Origin: an uncultured Cohaesibacter sp.
Lineage (GTDB): Bacteria > Pseudomonadota > Alphaproteobacteria > Rhizobiales > Cohaesibacteraceae
Length of the DNA stretch: 64,000 bases
NCBI RefSeq assembly: GCF_963677725.1
Contig: NZ_OY782507.1
Location: 1,240,001-1,304,000, forward strand
Direction: 5' to 3'
The translations under genes and the position numbers were made by a program. Under the pieces are notes generated by a model. The model saw only the letters and a list, made by a program, of their open reading frames with translations. It did no database searches and was not told where the DNA came from. Positions 17,821 through 28,702 of this stretch are shown one piece after another (positions within the stretch are counted from its first letter, which is position 1; each line of letters opens with the position of its first letter).

Positions 17821-18588
17821 ATGGAGCAATCGGCGCATATTCTGGTGGTTGACGATCACCGCGACATTCGCGAACTCTTGTCGAAATATCTCTCCAAGAA
17901 CGGGTTTCGTGTCTCGGAAGCCGATGGGGGTGTGAAAATGCGGCAGGTCCTGAAGACCGCCTCCATTGACCTTATTGTGCTCGATGTCATGATGCCGGGT
18001 GAAGACGGGCTGACGCTGTGCCGATATGTGCGCGAGAATGAGAATATTCCGGTCATATTGCTGACAGCTCTGGGCGAGGAAACCGACCGGATTGTGGGGT
18101 TGGAAATCGGCGCGGACGATTATGTGCCCAAACCTTTCAGCCCGCGCGAATTGCTGGCCCGCATCAAATCGGTCTTGCGCCGAAGCCAATCGATGCCGCC
18201 CGAGGCGCAGCGCACGGACGAGCCGGAGCTGTTGCGCTTTGATGATTGGGTCTTGCATGTGCATCAGCGAGAGCTGGTCAGCCCGAAGGGTGTGACAGTT
18301 CCCCTCAGCGCGGCGGATTATCGCTTGCTGGTCACCTTCCTCAAGCGTCCGACCATGGTTTTGTCACGCGATCAATTGCTCGATTTGACCTCTGGTCGGA
18401 CCGCTCAGATCTTTGATCGCTCGATTGACAATCAGGTCTCCCGCCTGCGCAAGAAGATTGAAGAGGATCCCAAAGTGCCCAAGCTGATCAAGACCGTGCG
18501 CGGTGGCGGGTATGTTTTTACCGGCAAAGTGACCGGCAAGGTATCCGATGCCGATCTGCATGACATCGGCGAGGAGGACGGCCATTGA
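17821..18588 (+). CDS. OmpR-family response regulator
   Basis: A 255-residue two-component regulator. The receiver domain has the acidic pair Asp11-Asp12, phospho-acceptor Asp55 (L-I-V-L-D-V-M-M-P-G), Thr82 and Lys104 (V-P-K-P-F). The C-terminal winged helix (about residues 150-240) includes L-S-A-A-D-Y-R-L-L, R-S-I-D-N-Q-V-S-R-L-R-K-K-I and the end motif V-R-G-G-G-Y-V-F. An AAGAAGGAGAGAGAC ribosome-binding site precedes the ATG. Its stop overlaps the kinase start. It is divergent from the EF-hand pair, which it probably controls through the repeated GTTACA sites. Confidence 0.95.
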   Translation: MEQSAHILVVDDHRDIRELLSKYLSKNGFRVSEADGGVKMRQVLKTASIDLIVLDVMMPGEDGLTLCRYVRENENIPVILLTALGEETDRIVGLEIGADDYVPKPFSPRELLARIKSVLRRSQSMPPEAQRTDEPELLRFDDWVLHVHQRELVSPKGVTVPLSAADYRLLVTFLKRPTMVLSRDQLLDLTSGRTAQIFDRSIDNQVSRLRKKIEEDPKVPKLIKTVRGGGYVFTGKVTGKVSDADLHDIGEEDGH

Positions 18589-20138
18589 CCGACAAGCCCC
18601 AGCATAAGGCAAAATCCGGCGGCAAGCGCTCCTCATTGCCTTTTCGGCTCTGGCCGCAATCGCTGGCCGGACAGTTGGTGGCGGCCCTGATGATTGCCTT
18701 GGTGGTGGCACAATGCGTGACCATCCTGCTTTTTGCCTATGAACGTTCCAATATCGCGGTAACGACGACGCGTGGGCAGGTTCTTGACCGGACAGCGTCG
18801 GTCGTCCGGCTTTTGAATGAAACCGACGAGAGCCTGCATAAACGGGTCATTCGGGCGGCAGAAGGGCCGGATATTCTATTCCGCTTGCGGGACAAAACCA
18901 GTTTGCTGGTGCCACGCGCCGGGTCCAGGGAATCCCTTCTGGCGCGCCGTCTAGAAAGGCGCGCAGGGCTTGACGATGGCACGGTGCGGATCAGCGATCT
19001 TCCCGCCAGGCTGCGTTTTACCAAGCCAGTCAAGCGGCTTACTGATGACGATGACAGGTCGCGGGACGACGGTTGGCGTCAGAGAATGCGTCAAAGGATG
19101 GCGCAACGGGGTCGGGAAAACGACCGTGATTTTAGAAACTGGAAGCAAAGACATGGGGAACGCTTGCGCCAGCGTGGCTGGCGGGATCGTCGCCCGACGC
19201 TGGCGGCGCTCGACATGACCCTTGCGGTGCCTCTCAATAGTGGCAAATGGCTTCAAGTGCGCACAGGCTTGCCCAAACCACCGGAGAAATGGGGACGTCC
19301 ATTTCTGATTTCTCTGGCAACCACTGCCACATTCATTTTTCTCGTGGTGATTTTCACGGTTCGCAAGCTGACCGCGCCTTTGCGCGATCTGGAGAATGCC
19401 TCGCGCAAATTGGGCCGGGGCGAAACCATCGAACCATTGGCTGAAAAAGGGCCAAAGGAAGTCCGCGGCAGCATCATTGCCTTCAATGCGATGCAGGAGC
19501 GGTTGATGCGCTTTGTGCAGGACCGGACCCGGATGCTGGCGGCAGTCAGTCACGACTTGCGCACACCCATCACGACCTTGCGGCTGCGGGCGGAATTCAT
19601 TGACGACGAGGAAATGCGCGGCAAGGTGCTGGAGACGCTTGAAGAAATGCAGGCCATGACCGAGGCCGTGCTGGCCTTTGCCCGCGAGGATGCTACGTCG
19701 GAAGAAACCCGCGCGGTGGATATTGCTGCGATGTTGTCTTCGATGGTCGAGGATTATGAGGAGATGGGCAAGGATGTGCGTTTTGAAGGGCCTGACAGCC
19801 TGATCCATCCTTGCCGGGCGGTGAGCCTGAAACGTGCCTTGCGCAATCTCACGGAAAACGCCCTGCGCTATGCGGGGGATGCTTCGGTGAAATTGGCCAA
19901 AACCCCGAGCGGTTTGCGGATTGATGTGTGTGACCGGGGGCCTGGCATCCCGGAGGATAAACTTGATGAGGTCTTTTCACCCTTCTTCCGGGTCGAAGGA
20001 TCGCGCAATCTGGAAACGGGCGGCGTCGGGCTTGGTCTGTCCATCACCCGCACAATCATCCGCGGCCATGGCGGCGACATCACGCTGGCCAACCGGCCCG
20101 GCGGTGGCTTGAAAGCAACCATCCAATTGCCGCGCTGA
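18585..20138 (+). CDS. Two-component sensor histidine kinase
   Basis: A 517-residue inner-membrane kinase. Membrane helices lie at about residues 28-51 and 240-260; the periplasmic region between them has an unusually Arg-rich stretch (about 150-205). A HAMP linker (about 261-313) precedes the HisKA block with phospho-His323 in A-V-S-H-D-L-R-T-P. The ATPase domain has N-A-L-R-Y-A, D-R-G-P-G-I-P and G-V-G-L-G-L-S-I. The start is a TTG that overlaps the regulator's stop (TTGA) behind GAGGAGG, so the two are translationally coupled. The stimulus is not known; with the EF-hand genes alongside, Ca2+ or a cationic compound is plausible. Confidence 0.93.
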   Translation: MTDKPQHKAKSGGKRSSLPFRLWPQSLAGQLVAALMIALVVAQCVTILLFAYERSNIAVTTTRGQVLDRTASVVRLLNETDESLHKRVIRAAEGPDILFRLRDKTSLLVPRAGSRESLLARRLERRAGLDDGTVRISDLPARLRFTKPVKRLTDDDDRSRDDGWRQRMRQRMAQRGRENDRDFRNWKQRHGERLRQRGWRDRRPTLAALDMTLAVPLNSGKWLQVRTGLPKPPEKWGRPFLISLATTATFIFLVVIFTVRKLTAPLRDLENASRKLGRGETIEPLAEKGPKEVRGSIIAFNAMQERLMRFVQDRTRMLAAVSHDLRTPITTLRLRAEFIDDEEMRGKVLETLEEMQAMTEAVLAFAREDATSEETRAVDIAAMLSSMVEDYEEMGKDVRFEGPDSLIHPCRAVSLKRALRNLTENALRYAGDASVKLAKTPSGLRIDVCDRGPGIPEDKLDEVFSPFFRVEGSRNLETGGVGLGLSITRTIIRGHGGDITLANRPGGGLKATIQLPR

Positions 20139-20332
20139 TCTCTTCTGCATGACGGTTTGCACGGGTTTGACCGGTGGCAAGGGCGCGTTGTGCAAAGTTG
20201 GGCACGACGTCATATTTCTGTCATCTGTCTGAGTGCATAACCGGGCGTGAACCCAAAAGACCCGTTTTAAGCCGTGCCGCCATCGCCATTCGGGCGAGGC
20301 CCTGAAAGGCCGGTTGATCAAAGGACATATCG

Positions 20333-20857
20333 ATGACAGCACAGTTGCGTCTCGCCAAGGCCGAGCAGATTGCTCATATCCGGCCTCTTATTTTCTCCGC
20401 TTTCTCCCCTATTGCCGAGCGCATGAACCAGCCGATCCCCGAGGATGCCTGGTCCGATCTTGGCGACTATGCAGAGCAGCGCAATCTCTACATTCTCAAA
20501 GAAGAAGATAGTGACACTATTGTCGGGATGATTTGCTTTAGCGAAGGCAATGACCATCTTTATGTCGACACGCTGGCGATCCATCCGGATCATCAGGGAC
20601 GCCGACTGGGCAAAATGCTGTTGCAGGATGCGGAAATGATCGCAGAATCCCGAGGCCACCCCTATTTGCGCCTGCATACGCCGGAAGTCATGGAAGATCT
20701 GCTGCGCTTTTACACCCATCTGGGTTTCAGGGAAACCAAACGCGCCCTGCCCTCGCACGGTCGCGATACCATTCTGCGGGTGCATTTCGAAAAAGAAATT
20801 GCCCATAGCGAGCTGCGTGTCGATCCCGAATTCGAGCATGACCGTCAGCCGGCCTAG
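20333..20857 (+). CDS. GNAT family N-acetyltransferase
   Basis: A 174-residue acetyltransferase. The core D-T-L-A-I-H-P-D-H-Q-G-R-R-L-G-K-M-L-L (about residues 82-100) gives the acetyl-CoA loop Q-G-R-R-L-G, and L-R-L-H-T-P-E-V-M-E-D-L-L-R-F-Y-x-H-L-G-F follows as the second half of the domain. AAAGGAC precedes the ATG at a good distance. It lies 194 bases after the kinase gene, probably as a separate unit. The substrate is unknown. Confidence 0.88.
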   Translation: MTAQLRLAKAEQIAHIRPLIFSAFSPIAERMNQPIPEDAWSDLGDYAEQRNLYILKEEDSDTIVGMICFSEGNDHLYVDTLAIHPDHQGRRLGKMLLQDAEMIAESRGHPYLRLHTPEVMEDLLRFYTHLGFRETKRALPSHGRDTILRVHFEKEIAHSELRVDPEFEHDRQPA

Positions 20858-21105
20858 ACGGCTGATACAGGCCCCGTTATCCCCGCCAAGCTATCGCGCA
20901 TTTGCATTGCAGCAATGTCTAGACCTCTGCATCGAAGGCAGGGCTTGAGCCGCGCTCGCAAAAGTCTTAAGCAGGTCGTGAATTTTTATCAGGCCAACCT
21001 TTTTCCATTTCCTCCCGATGACCCCTTTGTGTCTAGGATGGCCTGCCTCTCGCGTGCCGGGGCAGAGCGCCCGCTTCCACGCCTTTTGTCAAGACAGGCT
21101 GATTT

Positions 21106-22371
21106 ATGCGCCAACCAAAATTGCTGACCACTCTTCGAACCTATAATCGCCATGCCTTTGTCGCGGATTGTTTGGCAGGCGTCACGGTGGCGATGGTGGC
21201 GATCCCGCTCAGTCTGGCGATCGCCATTGCGTCGGGTGCTGATCCGGGGAAAGGTCTGATCACGGCGATTGTTGGCGGTTTCTTCATTTCATTGCTTGGT
21301 GGCAGCCGGGTGCAGATTGGTGGGCCAACCGGGGCTTTCATCGTTGTCGTCTATGATGTGATTGCCAATCACGGCTATGACGGGCTTGTTCTGGCGAGTT
21401 TCATGGCGGGGATTATCTTGCTGATTGCCGGTTTCTTCCGGGTCGGACGGCTGATTGCCTTCATTCCCGATGCGGTGGTCAACGGCTTTACCATAGGCAT
21501 TGGCATCATTATCGGCTCAAGCCAGATCAAGGATTTCATGGGTCTGGATATCGGCTCGGTGCCTGCAGATTTTCTCGAAAAACTGCCTGTGCTGTGGAAT
21601 GGGCTCGACAGCTTCAATCTGGCCGCCTTTGTGATTGCCTTGGGCACCCTTTTGTTGATTGTCGGTCTGCGTCATGCTTTGCCGCGCTTTCCCGGCCTGA
21701 TCATTGCGGTGGCAGTCGGCTCGGCAATAGTGATGCTGTTGCAGTTGCCGGTGGATACGCTGGGTGGACGCTTTGGAGCGCTGCCCACTCAATTGCCGGT
21801 TCCCGCCTTCCCTGATCTGTCCTTTGATCGGATCATCGAGCTGTTTCCTTCGGCGCTGATCATTTGTTTTCTGGCCGGGGTCGAATCCTTGTTGTCGGCC
21901 ATGGTGGCAGACCGGATGATTGACGGCAATCATCGTCCCAATGCGGAATTGCTGGCGCAAGGCGCGGCCAATGTGGCCTCGTCCCTGTTTGGCGGCATGC
22001 CGGCCACCGGTGCCATTGCCCGCACAGCGACCAATGTGAAAGCAGGCGGCAAGACCCCGGTTGCCGGCCTTGTCCATTCGCTGGTGATCCTGCTGGCCAT
22101 GCTGTTTGCGGCTCCCTTGGCCGCCGGACTGGCAATGCCTGCGCTTGCCGCCCTGTTGATGTTGACCGCATGGAATATGTGCGAAGTCCACAAGTGGGGA
22201 GAATATTTGCGTGGTGACCGCACCGAGCTTGCACTGTTGCTGCTTACGCTTATTCTGACTGTTCTAGTGGATTTGACAGTCGCGATTGGTGTCGGCGTCT
22301 CGGTTGGCCTTGCCATTCGTCTGTCGCGCCGCAAATCCGTCGAAAGTGACTGGCACTTGCCGGAGCGTTGA
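21106..22371 (+). CDS. SulP family anion transporter without STAS domain
   Basis: A 421-residue polytopic membrane protein of the SLC26/SulP family (sulfate, bicarbonate or other anions). The early motif D-x-L-A-G-V-T-V-A-M-V-A-I-P-L-S-L-A-x-A-I-A-S-G and G-G-S-R-V-Q-I-G-G-P-T-G-A-F are the SulP signature. The protein ends right after the last membrane helix (V-S-V-G-L-A-I-R-L-S-R-R-K), so the usual ~120-residue cytoplasmic STAS domain is missing. The next gene starts seven bases after its stop, suggesting a common transcript with the nucleotide kinase-like gene. Confidence 0.9.
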   Translation: MRQPKLLTTLRTYNRHAFVADCLAGVTVAMVAIPLSLAIAIASGADPGKGLITAIVGGFFISLLGGSRVQIGGPTGAFIVVVYDVIANHGYDGLVLASFMAGIILLIAGFFRVGRLIAFIPDAVVNGFTIGIGIIIGSSQIKDFMGLDIGSVPADFLEKLPVLWNGLDSFNLAAFVIALGTLLLIVGLRHALPRFPGLIIAVAVGSAIVMLLQLPVDTLGGRFGALPTQLPVPAFPDLSFDRIIELFPSALIICFLAGVESLLSAMVADRMIDGNHRPNAELLAQGAANVASSLFGGMPATGAIARTATNVKAGGKTPVAGLVHSLVILLAMLFAAPLAAGLAMPALAALLMLTAWNMCEVHKWGEYLRGDRTELALLLLTLILTVLVDLTVAIGVGVSVGLAIRLSRRKSVESDWHLPER

Positions 22372-22377
22372 GTTGAC

Positions 22378-22962
22378 ATGGCAGTTTCCCGTTTGCCCCG
22401 CCTCGTCCTGACCGGACCGGAAAGCACAGGCAAAAGCACCCTTGCCCAAGCCTTGGCCGAGCATCTTGATGGCATTTTGGTGCCGGAATATTTGCGCGAC
22501 TATTTCCAAGTGCAAGGCAGTCTGACACTGGAAGATGCCATTCCGGTGGCTCAGGGCCAATGGGTGAACGAGGAGCGTGCCGCCGAAACGGCCCGAGCAG
22601 AAAACAAATTGCTGGTCTGCGATACCGATCTTGTCTCCTCACTTGTCTATAGCTGCCATTATTATGAAGACGAGATCAACACGCCTCTTTGGGCCTTGTG
22701 GGAGCAATGGTCGGAGCGCCACAAGAAGCGCCTCGCCAAGCCCCCTTACGCGCCCCGGCTCTATATTCTGTGTGGGCTTGACTGGCCGTGGGTTGATGAC
22801 GGTCAACGGGATGCACCGGATCTCAGGGGCCTCTTTCTCAAGCGTTTCAAGGCCGAGCTGGAAGCCCTGGGGCACGATTTCATTTGCGTGACCGGAACGC
22901 TCGACGAACGCTTGAGCTGCGTATTGGCCCATTTGGTACGCAATTATGCAAACAAGCGCTGA
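22378..22962 (+). CDS. NadR-like AAA family ATPase / nucleoside kinase
   Basis: A 194-residue P-loop protein. The Walker A motif G-P-E-S-T-G-K-S-T is at residues 13-21, and E-Y-L-R-D-Y near residue 40 and L-L-V-C-D-T-D (about 78-84) match the NadR ribosylnicotinamide kinase family (AAA_28). NadR-type domains phosphorylate nicotinamide riboside to NMN; without the adenylyltransferase half the exact substrate is uncertain. The ATG lies seven bases after the SulP stop, so it is probably co-transcribed. It ends before the groESL promoter. Confidence 0.82.
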   Translation: MAVSRLPRLVLTGPESTGKSTLAQALAEHLDGILVPEYLRDYFQVQGSLTLEDAIPVAQGQWVNEERAAETARAENKLLVCDTDLVSSLVYSCHYYEDEINTPLWALWEQWSERHKKRLAKPPYAPRLYILCGLDWPWVDDGQRDAPDLRGLFLKRFKAELEALGHDFICVTGTLDERLSCVLAHLVRNYANKR

Positions 22963-23197
22963 TCTTTTGAAAAACTTGCCTGAATTCCTCTGAAAACCAT
23001 GGCAGAGTCCTTGTCCCGCGCCCTCTAGCGACCATATAGAGACCACGTGGTGTTGCCAATAATCCGGACATGACGTCAGACAAACCGCACGCGTGAATGC
23101 AACCCGGAATACGGGTTTCTCCACACGACTGATCGGGCCAGCATGGTTCCTGCCTGTCAAATATGCGCCAAATGTCAAAAAATTTCGGCCCCAATTG

Positions 23198-23226
23198 TTG
23201 ACTTCTCCCGATGCCTTGCCTAAATG
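23198..23226 (+). promoter_or_regulatory. Predicted groESL promoter
   Basis: A -35 element TTGACT (23198-23203) and a -10-like TAAATG (23221-23226) are separated by 17 bases. The transcript would begin just before the CIRCE element. Confidence 0.6.
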
Positions 23227-23237
23227 AAAGACCGTCG

Positions 23238-23264
23238 TTAGCACTCGCCTATTAGGAGTGCTAA
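23238..23264 (+). promoter_or_regulatory. CIRCE element (HrcA operator)
   Basis: A perfect match to the CIRCE consensus: TTAGCACTC-N9-GAGTGCTAA. HrcA binds this inverted repeat and represses groESL until heat or protein-folding stress. It lies at about +6 from the predicted transcription start and 111 bases before groES. hrcA is not in the window. Confidence 0.97.
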
Positions 23265-23375
23265 TACACTTGTTGAACGAGGAGCAGATCGCTCGGATGC
23301 CGCTATAAATGGTAGGGGCATAGCATGCCCACCAGGGTCCGGGGACTGCATAACAGATTAGGGAACGTTTCAGAG

Positions 23376-23663
23376 ATGAAATTCCGTCCTCTGCATGACC
23401 GCGTCGTTGTACGCCGTTTGGAATCCGAAGAGAAAACCGCCGGTGGCATCATCATTCCTGATACCGCCAAAGAAAAGCCATCTGAAGGCGAAGTTGTTGC
23501 TGTAGGCAGCGGCGTTCGTGACGAAGCTGGCAAACTGGTTGCACTTGACGTGCAGGCTGGTGACCGTGTGCTGTTCAGCAAATGGGCTGGCACCGAAGTC
23601 AAGATCGACGGTGAAGATCTGCTGATCATGAAAGAGAACGACATTCTCGGCATCATGGGCTAA
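23376..23663 (+). CDS. groES: Co-chaperonin GroES
   Basis: The 95-residue co-chaperonin that caps GroEL. It opens with [14 protein letters not shown], has the mobile loop [18 protein letters not shown], and ends N-D-I-L-G-I-M-G. Length is standard. The ATG at 23376 is the family start; 17 in-frame codons before it do not belong. It is controlled by the CIRCE upstream and followed after 60 bases by groEL. Confidence 0.98.
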   Translation: MKFRPLHDRVVVRRLESEEKTAGGIIIPDTAKEKPSEGEVVAVGSGVRDEAGKLVALDVQAGDRVLFSKWAGTEVKIDGEDLLIMKENDILGIMG

Positions 23664-23705
23664 GGCCGGATCCGACGTCGTATCGCCTCAAATTCCAAGT
23701 TATAG

Positions 23706-25376
<1,671 letters not shown>

Positions 25377-25410
25377 TAAGCATCACCGTTCAGCACCTAG
25401 CTGAAATTGA

Positions 25411-25440
25411 GGGCAGTCCCATTTGGGGCTGCCCTTTTTT
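25411..25440 (+). terminator. groESL terminator
   Basis: A GGGCAG...CTGCCC hairpin is followed by six T, 35 bases after the groEL stop. Confidence 0.9.
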
Positions 25441-26035
25441 GTTTTGGTGCACTTATACAGTCTGGCTTATGCGCCCGACTGCGCACGGGGGCGGCAAGAG
25501 GGAATATCGGCTGCCCAAACTGACGGCTTGGTTATTGGCTGCTCTTTTAACGAGCGCCCTTGTATGTGCGGTACCGTGTTCTACAAACGTCAGCCCTTTC
25601 CGGGACCCAAGCCCCGTGGGACGCCGCGAAGGCACCCCTGAGGGCTTGCGTGATGACCGTCGCCTTTACAAGATCGCAGCAAAAAGCGCAGAATCCCAGA
25701 GAACCGCCAATTGCTTCCATTTCCGTTGCCAAGCGTTTTTAAATTTTGTCTATCAAGATACAAAAAACAAGCCAAGGTAGAATGCGCTTGAAGTAACAAA
25801 TTCTCAAAGTTGTCAGTTTTGTACAACAATAACAACCATAGGTATACTAAATCTAGGGTAAAATACTTAGCGAAATTTCTTATAAATCCTTATAATAGTA
25901 GAAACTCACTTGGATTTTTTCTGTCTAATTCACGAGAATTGAAAGTAAAAATACGCAATACCCAAGAAATTCATTTGTCAGTTTAATGATAATTTTACGG
26001 ATAAAGGACAAGATTTTGAAAATGACTGTTTAGAA
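25441..26035. other. Gene-free AT-rich region before the chemoreceptor
   Basis: About 600 bases with no convincing reading frame. The second half (about 25740-26030) is clearly more AT-rich than the surrounding genes and must contain the chemoreceptor promoter. I see no RNA gene. Confidence 0.5.
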
Positions 26036-27526
26036 ATGGTGCCACGTATGTTCAAACTATCTGGAAATCTTGATAAGGCTCGTCTTGACGCCATCGGTGA
26101 ATCCTGGGCGATGATCGAGTTTGATATTGCAGGAAATATCTTGCAAGCTAATGACAACTTCTGCAAGGCCCTCGGGTATTCACTCGAAGAAATCAAAGGC
26201 AAGCATCACAGTATGTTTGTTGCGGCCACTGTCGCAGAGAGCAGTGCCTATCGCGATTTCTGGAAAGGACTTGCGGATGGCAAAGCTCAAACGGGCGAAT
26301 TTCCACGCATCCACAAAAATGGCGATGTGATTTGGATCGAGGCCAGCTACAATGTTCTCAAAGATGGCTCGGGCAAACCAACGCGCGTGATCAAGATAGC
26401 TGCGGACATCACACAGAAAAAGCTCAATGCCCTGCGCACCGCTGGCCAGATCGCCGCGATCAACCGCTCGCAAGCGGTCATCGAGTTTGAAATGGATGGC
26501 ACCATCATTGATGCCAACGAAAATTTCTGCAACGCACTGGGTTACACACTCTCGGAAATTCAAGGCAAACATCACAGTCTGTTCATTGAGCCAGCCGAGG
26601 CGAAAAGCAGCGAATATCAGGATTTCTGGAAGCACTTGCAGTCTGGCCAGTATCATTCCGACGAGTTCAAGCGCATTGGCAAGGGCGGTAAGGAAGTCTG
26701 GATTATGGCGACCTACAACCCGATCCTGGATGACGAAGGTACGCCAATCCGGGTGATCAAGTTCGCAACCGACATTACCGACACTGTTGAACAGCGTTTA
26801 TACCGGATGAGCGTTCAGAAGGAAATCGACTCGGATCTTGATCTGGTGGCCAACGCAGTTGACGGCACCAATCAGCAGGCAGCAAGTGCAGCCAGCGCAG
26901 CGACACAGGCGTCCTCCAGCGTTCAGACCGTGGCCGCGGCCTCCGAAGAGCTGGTCTCCTCGATTGAGGAAATCAGCCGTCAGGTGTCCCAGGCCAGTAC
27001 TGTTTCCACGCAGGCAGTGCATGAAGCCAATGAATCCGAAAGCATCATGGCAGGTCTGTCAGAAAGCGCCCAGAGCATCGGCGAAGTCATCGAACTGATC
27101 GAAAATATCGCATCGCAAACCAACCTGCTGGCATTGAATGCCACCATTGAGGCTGCGCGTGCGGGGGAAGCCGGCAAGGGCTTTGCGGTCGTGGCCTCCG
27201 AGGTCAAGGAGCTTGCTTCGCAGACCACCAAAGCCACCGAACGGATTTCGTCCCAGATCAGCTCGGTGCAGTCGTCAACCGGCAATGCGGTAAGCGCCAT
27301 TCAGGAAATCAAGACGGTTATTCAGCAGGTCGCAACCATCTCTGAAAGCATCGCAGCTGCGGTGGAAGAGCAAGCCGCCGTGACCCGCGACATTTCCGAC
27401 AATATGCAGATGGCCTCCACGGGTGTGGAAACCATCTCCGAGAATATCAGGTCAATTTCCGATGCGACCTCACAGATGCAGGAATCGACCACAAAGGTTC
27501 GTGCCGCCTCCCAGAAACTGGCCTAA
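26036..27526 (+). CDS. Soluble methyl-accepting chemotaxis protein with two PAS domains
   Basis: A 496-residue chemoreceptor with no membrane segment. Two PAS domains (about residues 20-125 and 145-250) share blocks such as A-L-G-Y-S/T-L-E/S-E-I-K/Q-G-K-H-H-S and F-W-K-x-L, with K-I-A-A-D-I-T and K-F-A-T-D-I-T ends. The signalling tip E[30 protein letters not shown] is complete and coiled coils flank it. The layout matches BdlA/Aer2-like cytoplasmic receptors that sense redox or a bound cofactor. The start could be ATG 26036 or 26048; neither has a clear ribosome-binding site. A terminator follows. Confidence 0.92.
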   Translation: MVPRMFKLSGNLDKARLDAIGESWAMIEFDIAGNILQANDNFCKALGYSLEEIKGKHHSMFVAATVAESSAYRDFWKGLADGKAQTGEFPRIHKNGDVIWIEASYNVLKDGSGKPTRVIKIAADITQKKLNALRTAGQIAAINRSQAVIEFEMDGTIIDANENFCNALGYTLSEIQGKHHSLFIEPAEAKSSEYQDFWKHLQSGQYHSDEFKRIGKGGKEVWIMATYNPILDDEGTPIRVIKFATDITDTVEQRLYRMSVQKEIDSDLDLVANAVDGTNQQAASAASAATQASSSVQTVAAASEELVSSIEEISRQVSQASTVSTQAVHEANESESIMAGLSESAQSIGEVIELIENIASQTNLLALNATIEAARAGEAGKGFAVVASEVKELASQTTKATERISSQISSVQSSTGNAVSAIQEIKTVIQQVATISESIAAAVEEQAAVTRDISDNMQMASTGVETISENIRSISDATSQMQESTTKVRAASQKLA

Positions 27527-27548
27527 GGCTACGCACGCGATTAAAGGC

Positions 27549-27582
27549 AAAAGGCCGTCTTCTTCAGAAGGCGGCCTTTTTC
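27549..27582 (+). terminator. Terminator after the chemoreceptor gene
   Basis: A stem AAAAGGCCGTCTTC/GAAGGCGGCCTTTT (one mismatch) with a short loop and T-run, 22 bases past the stop codon. Confidence 0.88.
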
Positions 27583-27626
27583 TATTGTTCGTTGGTCATG
27601 GCTACCATGCCATGAAGCATCAAACC

Positions 27627-27836
27627 TCAATAGTGGGGCGGCTTCTGATTGGCAGCTGGGCCAACATTGTCCTCAAGTTCGACAACGGCCTCTTCAAGGA
27701 ATTTCATCTTGCGGGTCAAGCGGTCAATCAGATCCCACTGACGCGAGACCATGTCAGACAATTCCTCAACCGTCTTCGTTTGATGGGCGAGCTGGATCTC
27801 AAGATCGACGACGCGCTCCTCCAATGGATGTGACAT
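27627..27836 (-). CDS. slyX: SlyX family protein
   Basis: A 69-residue coiled-coil protein. It opens with L-E-E-R-V-V-D-L-E-I-Q-L-A-H-Q-T-K-T-V-E-E-L-S and ends with P-P-H-Y, the usual SlyX finish. The function of SlyX is poorly defined. The ATG at 27836 follows AAGGAGAGAG; in-frame codons upstream do not match. It is convergent with the chemoreceptor. Confidence 0.88.
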   Translation of the reverse strand: MSHPLEERVVDLEIQLAHQTKTVEELSDMVSRQWDLIDRLTRKMKFLEEAVVELEDNVGPAANQKPPHY

Positions 27837-28069
27837 CCCTGCTCTCTCCTTGTTCATGCAGCTTTGCTCTGTCGTGATGGGATATCGCGCCCGCAAGGCT
27901 TTGTCGAGAGTGTTTGTCAACCGAACGCTTCTCGGTTCGACACTGTTTTGTCAAAGATCACCCTGTTGGCAGCCCAATAGTTCTTAATTTTTTCATGAAT
28001 TGACGCAGCGCAAGGAAAAAACTCCAAAAATCCGCAGATAGTCGGGAGCGTCAAGCTTGAGGAATAGAC

Positions 28070-28555
28070 ATGAGACTGGCCAAAGGCACTGATTATGCCT
28101 ACCGCATCCTGATGCTGGTGGCGAAGAATGATGACCGCAATCTGACAGTTGAAAGCGTCGCAAGCGCCTTGAATCTGTCACGTACCCATTGCATGAAAAT
28201 CATCGCAAAATTGTCGAATAGCGGCTTCCTGAAAACCACGCGCGGTCGCGGCGGTGGATTGGAGCTGGGCAATGAGCCTGCCAATATCCGCATGGGCGAT
28301 GTGGCCAAGGTGATGGAGGCGGATTTTGGCTTTGTCGAATGCCTGTGTCCGCGGTGCGATAACACCCCTCAGCCGGACTGTCCGATGTTTGGCGGCTGTG
28401 AAATGAGCCGCATCATGTCGAAGTCCGTCAAGCAGTTCGTTGCCAGCCTCAATGAACACAGCCTTGCGGATATTCTCGAACGATCAAAACACACGCCCAA
28501 TCTGGTGATGCGCGGATGTGAAACGGGTCGTGGTACGCCGCAAACATCGAGCTAG
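28070..28555 (+). CDS. Rrf2 family transcriptional regulator (NsrR-like) with extra cysteines
   Basis: A 161-residue winged-helix regulator. The start M-R-L-A-K-G-T-D-Y-A-Y-R-I-L and the G-R-G-G-G-L-E-L wing are typical of Rrf2. The cluster region has Cys91, Cys104 and Cys110; E-C at 90-91 and C-x5-C at 104-110 match the three Fe-S ligands of NsrR, the nitric oxide sensor. In addition Cys93 and Cys96 form a C-P-R-C insert between the first and second ligand. GAGGAATAG precedes the ATG. A truncated haemoglobin gene is 1.8 kb away, which fits an NO or Fe-S response role, but the targets are inferred. Confidence 0.85.
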   Translation: MRLAKGTDYAYRILMLVAKNDDRNLTVESVASALNLSRTHCMKIIAKLSNSGFLKTTRGRGGGLELGNEPANIRMGDVAKVMEADFGFVECLCPRCDNTPQPDCPMFGGCEMSRIMSKSVKQFVASLNEHSLADILERSKHTPNLVMRGCETGRGTPQTSS

Positions 28556-28702
28556 CAGCCGCAACAGATCGCCGTTCCCTGTCCTCGGATTGATCGAACC
28601 ATCCCAGCTACGGCCGGATCACGGAATGTCGTAGCGGATACAATCGGCTTGATATTAAAAGTTGTACTGCCTATTCTGGCACCCGACGTCATGGAGGGGT
28701 GA

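Noticed and set aside
18951-19808. A 285-codon minus-strand open frame
   Set aside because: Antisense to the histidine kinase; a shadow frame.
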